Origin: Lachnospiraceae bacterium
GTDB lineage: Bacteria; Bacillota; Clostridia; Lachnospirales; Lachnospiraceae
DNA: 64,000 bases
Direction of reading: 5' to 3'
NCBI GenBank assembly: GCA_024693135.1
Contig: JAILLN010000010.1
Location: forward strand, 1 to 64,000
Under the pieces are notes generated by a model. That model ran no database searches, was not told the origin of the DNA, and worked only from the letters and a program-made list of their open reading frames with translations. Of the stretch, positions 60,986 to 64,000 are shown one piece after another; the first letter of the stretch is position 1, and every line of letters begins with the position of its first letter. A program made the translations under genes and the position numbers.

Positions 60986-61732
60986 TTATTTTGCAGAGCC
61001 CTGCTTTGCCACCGCATCCATCTTGGCCTTGATGGCATCCTGGTCTCCCAGGTAGAATTTCTCCACTACCTTGTCGTCGTCGTCAAATTTGTATACCAGC
61101 GGGATGCCGGTGGGAATATTCACGCCGATGATCTCTTCATCCGACATGCCGTCGAAATACTTCACCAATGCGCGGAGGCTGTTGCCGTGGGCCGCGATGA
61201 TGACGCGCTTGCCTTCCTTGAGCTTCGGCAGGATCTCCTCCTGGTAATAAGGCACCGCCCTGGCGATGGTATCCTTCAGGCTCTCCGTCAGCGGCAGGTC
61301 GGCCTTGTCCACCCCGCGGTACTGCTCCTGCATGGCCGGATTGCGGTCATCCTTCTCGTCAAGAGCCGGGGGCTGGATATCAAAGGACCTCCTCCAGACC
61401 TTCACCTGGTCCTCGCCGTACTTGGCGGCCGTCTCGGATTTATTGAGCCCCTGCAGCGCACCGTAATGGCGCTCGTTGAGCCTCCAGGTCTTGATCACCG
61501 GCAGCCACTCCCGGTCCATGGCATCCAGCGCCAGATTCAGGGTATGGATGGCGCGCCGAAGGTATGAGGTATAGCAGAGGTCAAAATCATAGCCGTTCTC
61601 CTTCATAAGCTTCCCGGCGGCCTTCGCCTCCTCGCGCCCCTTGTCGGACAGGTCCACGTCCGTCCATCCCGTAAACTTATTGGCCAGATTCCATTCGCTC
61701 TCACCGTGGCGGATCAATACAAGTGTATACAT
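60986..61732 (-). CDS. gpmA: 2,3-bisphosphoglycerate-dependent phosphoglycerate mutase
   Basis: The ATG at 61732 ([23 protein letters not shown]) follows AGAGGAAGAG, so the six extra track codons are dropped. The 248 residues have the catalytic His in RHGES, the [14 protein letters not shown] segment and the second His in [16 protein letters not shown]. It interconverts 3- and 2-phosphoglycerate in glycolysis. It leads a transcript that continues into two EAL-type proteins, an odd pairing of central metabolism with signalling. Confidence 0.94.
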   Translation of the reverse strand: MYTLVLIRHGESEWNLANKFTGWTDVDLSDKGREEAKAAGKLMKENGYDFDLCYTSYLRRAIHTLNLALDAMDREWLPVIKTWRLNERHYGALQGLNKSETAAKYGEDQVKVWRRSFDIQPPALDEKDDRNPAMQEQYRGVDKADLPLTESLKDTIARAVPYYQEEILPKLKEGKRVIIAAHGNSLRALVKYFDGMSDEEIIGVNIPTGIPLVYKFDDDDKVVEKFYLGDQDAIKAKMDAVAKQGSAK

Positions 61733-61778
61733 TCTCTTCCTCTCTTTCACATTAGAATACTTCAGGTTCCATCTAATC

Positions 61779-61807
61779 AGTATAGGCTATCCACGGCATT
61801 ATTTCAA
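61779..61807 (-). promoter_or_regulatory. Sigma-A promoter of gpmA
   Basis: TTGAAA (61802-61807) and TATACT (61779-61784) are 17 bp apart on the minus strand, about 47 bp before the ATG. Confidence 0.65.
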
Positions 61808-61841
61808 CCTGCTTCTCCACCGGGAATAGAGAGATATCCAT

Positions 61842-62903
61842 TTATCCGTGGTATAAAGCGTACCATTCGGCAAAGGCTTTCAGGCCTTCCCGAATGCCGG
61901 TCCCGGGCGTAAAACCGTAGTCCCGCTCCAGCGCCTCCGTATCCGCGTAGGTCACAGGCACATCTCCGGGCTGCATCCCCACCAGCTCCCTGTGCCCCTC
62001 GAAATCGTAGCCGGCAGGCAGGACTCCCGCGCTGACCAGCTCCTCCTGGAGGATGCGGATGAAATCCAGCAGATTCTCCGGCCGGCCGCCGCCAATGTTA
62101 TATACCGCATAAGGCGGGATGGGCAGGCCGTCTGCGCCGTTCTTCTTTTCCGGCGCCCCCTGCATGACCCGGTATACGCCCTCCACGATATCCTCGATGA
62201 AGGTGAAGTCCCGGCGCATGTCACCGTAGTTAAAAATCTGGATATTCTTCCCTGCGGCCAGCTTCTGCGCGGCAGAATAATAAAACATATCCGGACGGCC
62301 GGCCGGGCCGTAAACCGTGAAGAAGCGCAGGCCGGTGGATGGGATATTGTAGAGCTTGGAATAAGCATGGGCGAGCAGCTCATCGCTCTTCTTTGTGGCG
62401 GCATAGAGGCTCACCGGGTTATCCACCTTGTCGTCCGTGCTGAAGGGCACCTTCTTATTTCCCCCGTATACCGAGGAGCTGGATGCATAGACCAGATGCT
62501 CCACCGGATTGTGGCGGCAGGCCTCCAGGATATTGTAGAAACCGATGATATTGCTCTCGACATACACATCCGGATGATCGATGGAATAACGGACTCCCGC
62601 CTGTGCCGCAAGGTTCACCACAATGCCGAAGCGGTAATTCCGGAAAAGCTCATCCACCAGATCCCTATCCCCGATGGAGCCCCGGACAAACACATGCCGT
62701 ACCGGAGACTCCTCCGCCGCCTTCTCCACCATGCTCAGGCGGTACTCCTTGAGCTTCGGGTCATAGTAGTCATTCATATTATCGAGGCTGACCACTGTGC
62801 CGCCGCTCATCTCCTTCAGCAGCCGGATCACAAGGCCCGCCCCGATGAATCCCGGCGAGCCGGTCACCAGGATGGCCTTATTATTCAGATCGATCTTCTG
62901 CAT
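61842..62903 (-). CDS. UDP-glucuronate 4-epimerase-like NAD-dependent epimerase
   Basis: The 353 residues are an extended SDR enzyme: NAD-binding VTGSPGFIGAGLVIRLL, active-site SSSSVYGG and YAATKKSDE (YxxxK), and RFFTVYGPAGRPDM, a segment typical of CapI-type UDP-glucuronate 4-epimerases. It should convert UDP-glucuronate to UDP-galacturonate for capsule or exopolysaccharide. It starts directly after the UDP-glucose dehydrogenase stop, which makes its substrate, so the two form one pathway. Confidence 0.87.
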   Translation of the reverse strand: MQKIDLNNKAILVTGSPGFIGAGLVIRLLKEMSGGTVVSLDNMNDYYDPKLKEYRLSMVEKAAEESPVRHVFVRGSIGDRDLVDELFRNYRFGIVVNLAAQAGVRYSIDHPDVYVESNIIGFYNILEACRHNPVEHLVYASSSSVYGGNKKVPFSTDDKVDNPVSLYAATKKSDELLAHAYSKLYNIPSTGLRFFTVYGPAGRPDMFYYSAAQKLAAGKNIQIFNYGDMRRDFTFIEDIVEGVYRVMQGAPEKKNGADGLPIPPYAVYNIGGGRPENLLDFIRILQEELVSAGVLPAGYDFEGHRELVGMQPGDVPVTYADTEALERDYGFTPGTGIREGLKAFAEWYALYHG

Positions 62904-64000
62904 TCAATCCCTCCGAAACAGGTCACGGGTATAAACCTTCTGCTGTACATCGTCCAGGGACGGATCGTAGCGGTTTGCAATGATGCATCCGCTCATCTTC
63001 TTGAATTTCTTCAGATCGTTGACCACGAGAGAGCCGAAGAAGGTGCTTCCGTCCTCCAGGGCCGGCTCATAGATCACTACCGTTGCGCCCTTGGCCTTGC
63101 TCCGCTTCATCACGCCCTGGATGGAGGACTGGCGGAACTTGTCGGAATTAGACTTCATGGTCAGGCGGTATACTCCCACCACCACTTCCTTCTGGCGGCT
63201 CTCTTTGTCCGCTGAGTAGGATTCGCTGCTGCTGTAGGTCCCGGCGATCTCCAGCACACGTTCGGCAATAAAGTCCTTTCTCGTCCGGTTGCTCTCCACG
63301 ATGGCTTCGATCAGGTTCTCCGGCACCTCCTGATAATTTGCCAGAAGCTGCTTCGTATCCTTCGGCAGGCAGTATCCGCCGTATCCAAAGGATGGATTGT
63401 TGTAATAATCTCCCACCCGCGGATCCAGGCATACGCCCCGGATGATGGGGGCAGTATTTAAATGCTTGACCTCGGCATAGGTATCCAGCTCATTGAAGTA
63501 GCTGATGCGGAGTGCCAGGTAGGTATTCACAAAGAGCTTTGTGGCTTCCGCCTCCGTGGTCTCCATGAAGAGTACCGGGATGGAGATCTTGATGGCGCCC
63601 TGCTGGAGGAGTGCCGCAAAGACCCTGGCCTTCTCCATGTTCGCCTCGTCACTCCCCACAATGATCCGGCTCGGATAGAGATTGTCGTAGAGTGCCTTGG
63701 ATTCCCGCAGAAACTCCGGGCTGAAGATGATATTGTCCATGCCCATCTTCTCCCGGACCTGGACGGTATATCCCACCGGGATCGTAGACTTGATCACGAC
63801 GGCCGGCCCGTCCTCTCTGCCTGCCGTGGCTTCCTTCACCAGCCCCAGGACGGCTTCCACTGCCGAGCAGTCAAAGAAATTCGTCTTCGGATCGTAGTTG
63901 GTCGGTGCCGCCACGATGATGAAATCCGCATCGGCATAGGCTCCAGCTCCATCTGTGGTAGCGGTAAGGGAAAGCTTCCGCTCCTCATGCTCCGCCATGT
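62904..64000 (-). CDS. ugd: UDP-glucose 6-dehydrogenase, N-terminus beyond the window
   Basis: The frame is open to the right edge. The ATG at 63998 is most likely internal, because family members have about 65 more N-terminal residues with the NAD-binding GxGxxG, missing here. Visible features are [48 protein letters not shown] and the catalytic Cys in [15 protein letters not shown]. The enzyme oxidises UDP-glucose to UDP-glucuronate. Coupled to the epimerase downstream, it supplies uronic acid sugars for the surface. Confidence 0.9.
   Translation of the reverse strand, partial: MAEHEERKLSLTATTDGAGAYADADFIIVAAPTNYDPKTNFFDCSAVEAVLGLVKEATAGREDGPAVVIKSTIPVGYTVQVREKMGMDNIIFSPEFLRESKALYDNLYPSRIIVGSDEANMEKARVFAALLQQGAIKISIPVLFMETTEAEATKLFVNTYLALRISYFNELDTYAEVKHLNTAPIIRGVCLDPRVGDYYNNPSFGYGGYCLPKDTKQLLANYQEVPENLIEAIVESNRTRKDFIAERVLEIAGTYSSSESYSADKESRQKEVVVGVYRLTMKSNSDKFRQSSIQGVMKRSKAKGATVVIYEPALEDGSTFFGSLVVNDLKKFKKMSGCIIANRYDPSLDDVQQKVYTRDLFRRD

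Overview
The window looks like part of the chromosome of a GC-rich member of the Lachnospiraceae (Clostridia, Bacillota). The reasons are the Firmicutes order yicC-remA-gmk-rpoZ, a DUF4317 gene, DegV, DUF1653, a heterodimeric BmrCD-type exporter, MBOAT/SGNH acetylation pairs and clean sigma-A promoters with GGAGG-type ribosome sites. Almost every gene lies on the minus strand, in long tightly packed or overlapping runs. I saw no tRNA, rRNA, CRISPR array or complete insertion sequence.

Region by region (minus strand unless noted): 1-851 is an AT-rich scar with the tail of an ISL3-like transposase (+), a small orphan ORF and a frameshifted ORF. It abuts comM, which is cut off in the middle of its AAA+ domain. 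2162-11240 is a five-gene overlapping operon: EAL phosphodiesterase, HD-GYP-like protein, PilT-like ATPase with altered catalytic motifs, and two ABC exporter half-transporters. 11344-14624 holds hemW, lepA and rpsT. 14770-19402 holds a large hybrid histidine kinase behind a DUF4317 gene. 19499-24727 is the housekeeping operon yicC-remA-gmk-rpoZ-rimO-pgsA-cinA. 24812-29051 holds lepB, an aminotransferase, hisC, a small membrane exporter and purC. 29313 (+) is a ribbon-helix-helix protein. 29672-34699 has sodA behind an amino-acid binding lipoprotein, a first MBOAT/SGNH module, and the orphan amino-acid permease (+). 34696-39284 holds maf, nadE, hslO and a methyltransferase.

39597-40074 has no protein gene. 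It has a perfect TTGACA-17-TATAAT promoter on the minus strand, a roughly 440-nt body without a credible ORF, and a 14-bp-stem intrinsic terminator. I read it as a large structured noncoding RNA and it is my best candidate for something undescribed. 40151-43150 is a secreted transglutaminase-like protein behind a possible attenuator, followed upstream by degV, a second SGNH/MBOAT module and a 38-bp tandem repeat array. 47080-50938 is a MacB-like ABC operon with a membrane-anchored surface protein. 50951-55187 holds glyA, a DUF1653 gene, holA and a D-Ala-D-Ala carboxypeptidase. 55483-61732 runs gpmA, a degenerate EAL protein, an intact EAL protein and a membrane-fused spermidine-synthase-like protein. 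61842 to the right edge is a UDP-glucuronate/galacturonate pathway pair.

The recurring themes are cyclic-di-GMP breakdown or sensing without an intact GGDEF cyclase in the window, cell-surface modification (two O-acetylation modules, uronic acid sugars, secreted proteins), and many short intergenic tandem duplications with periods of 14, 27, 33, 38, 54 and 58 bp. All family assignments come from reading the sequence and were not checked by database search.
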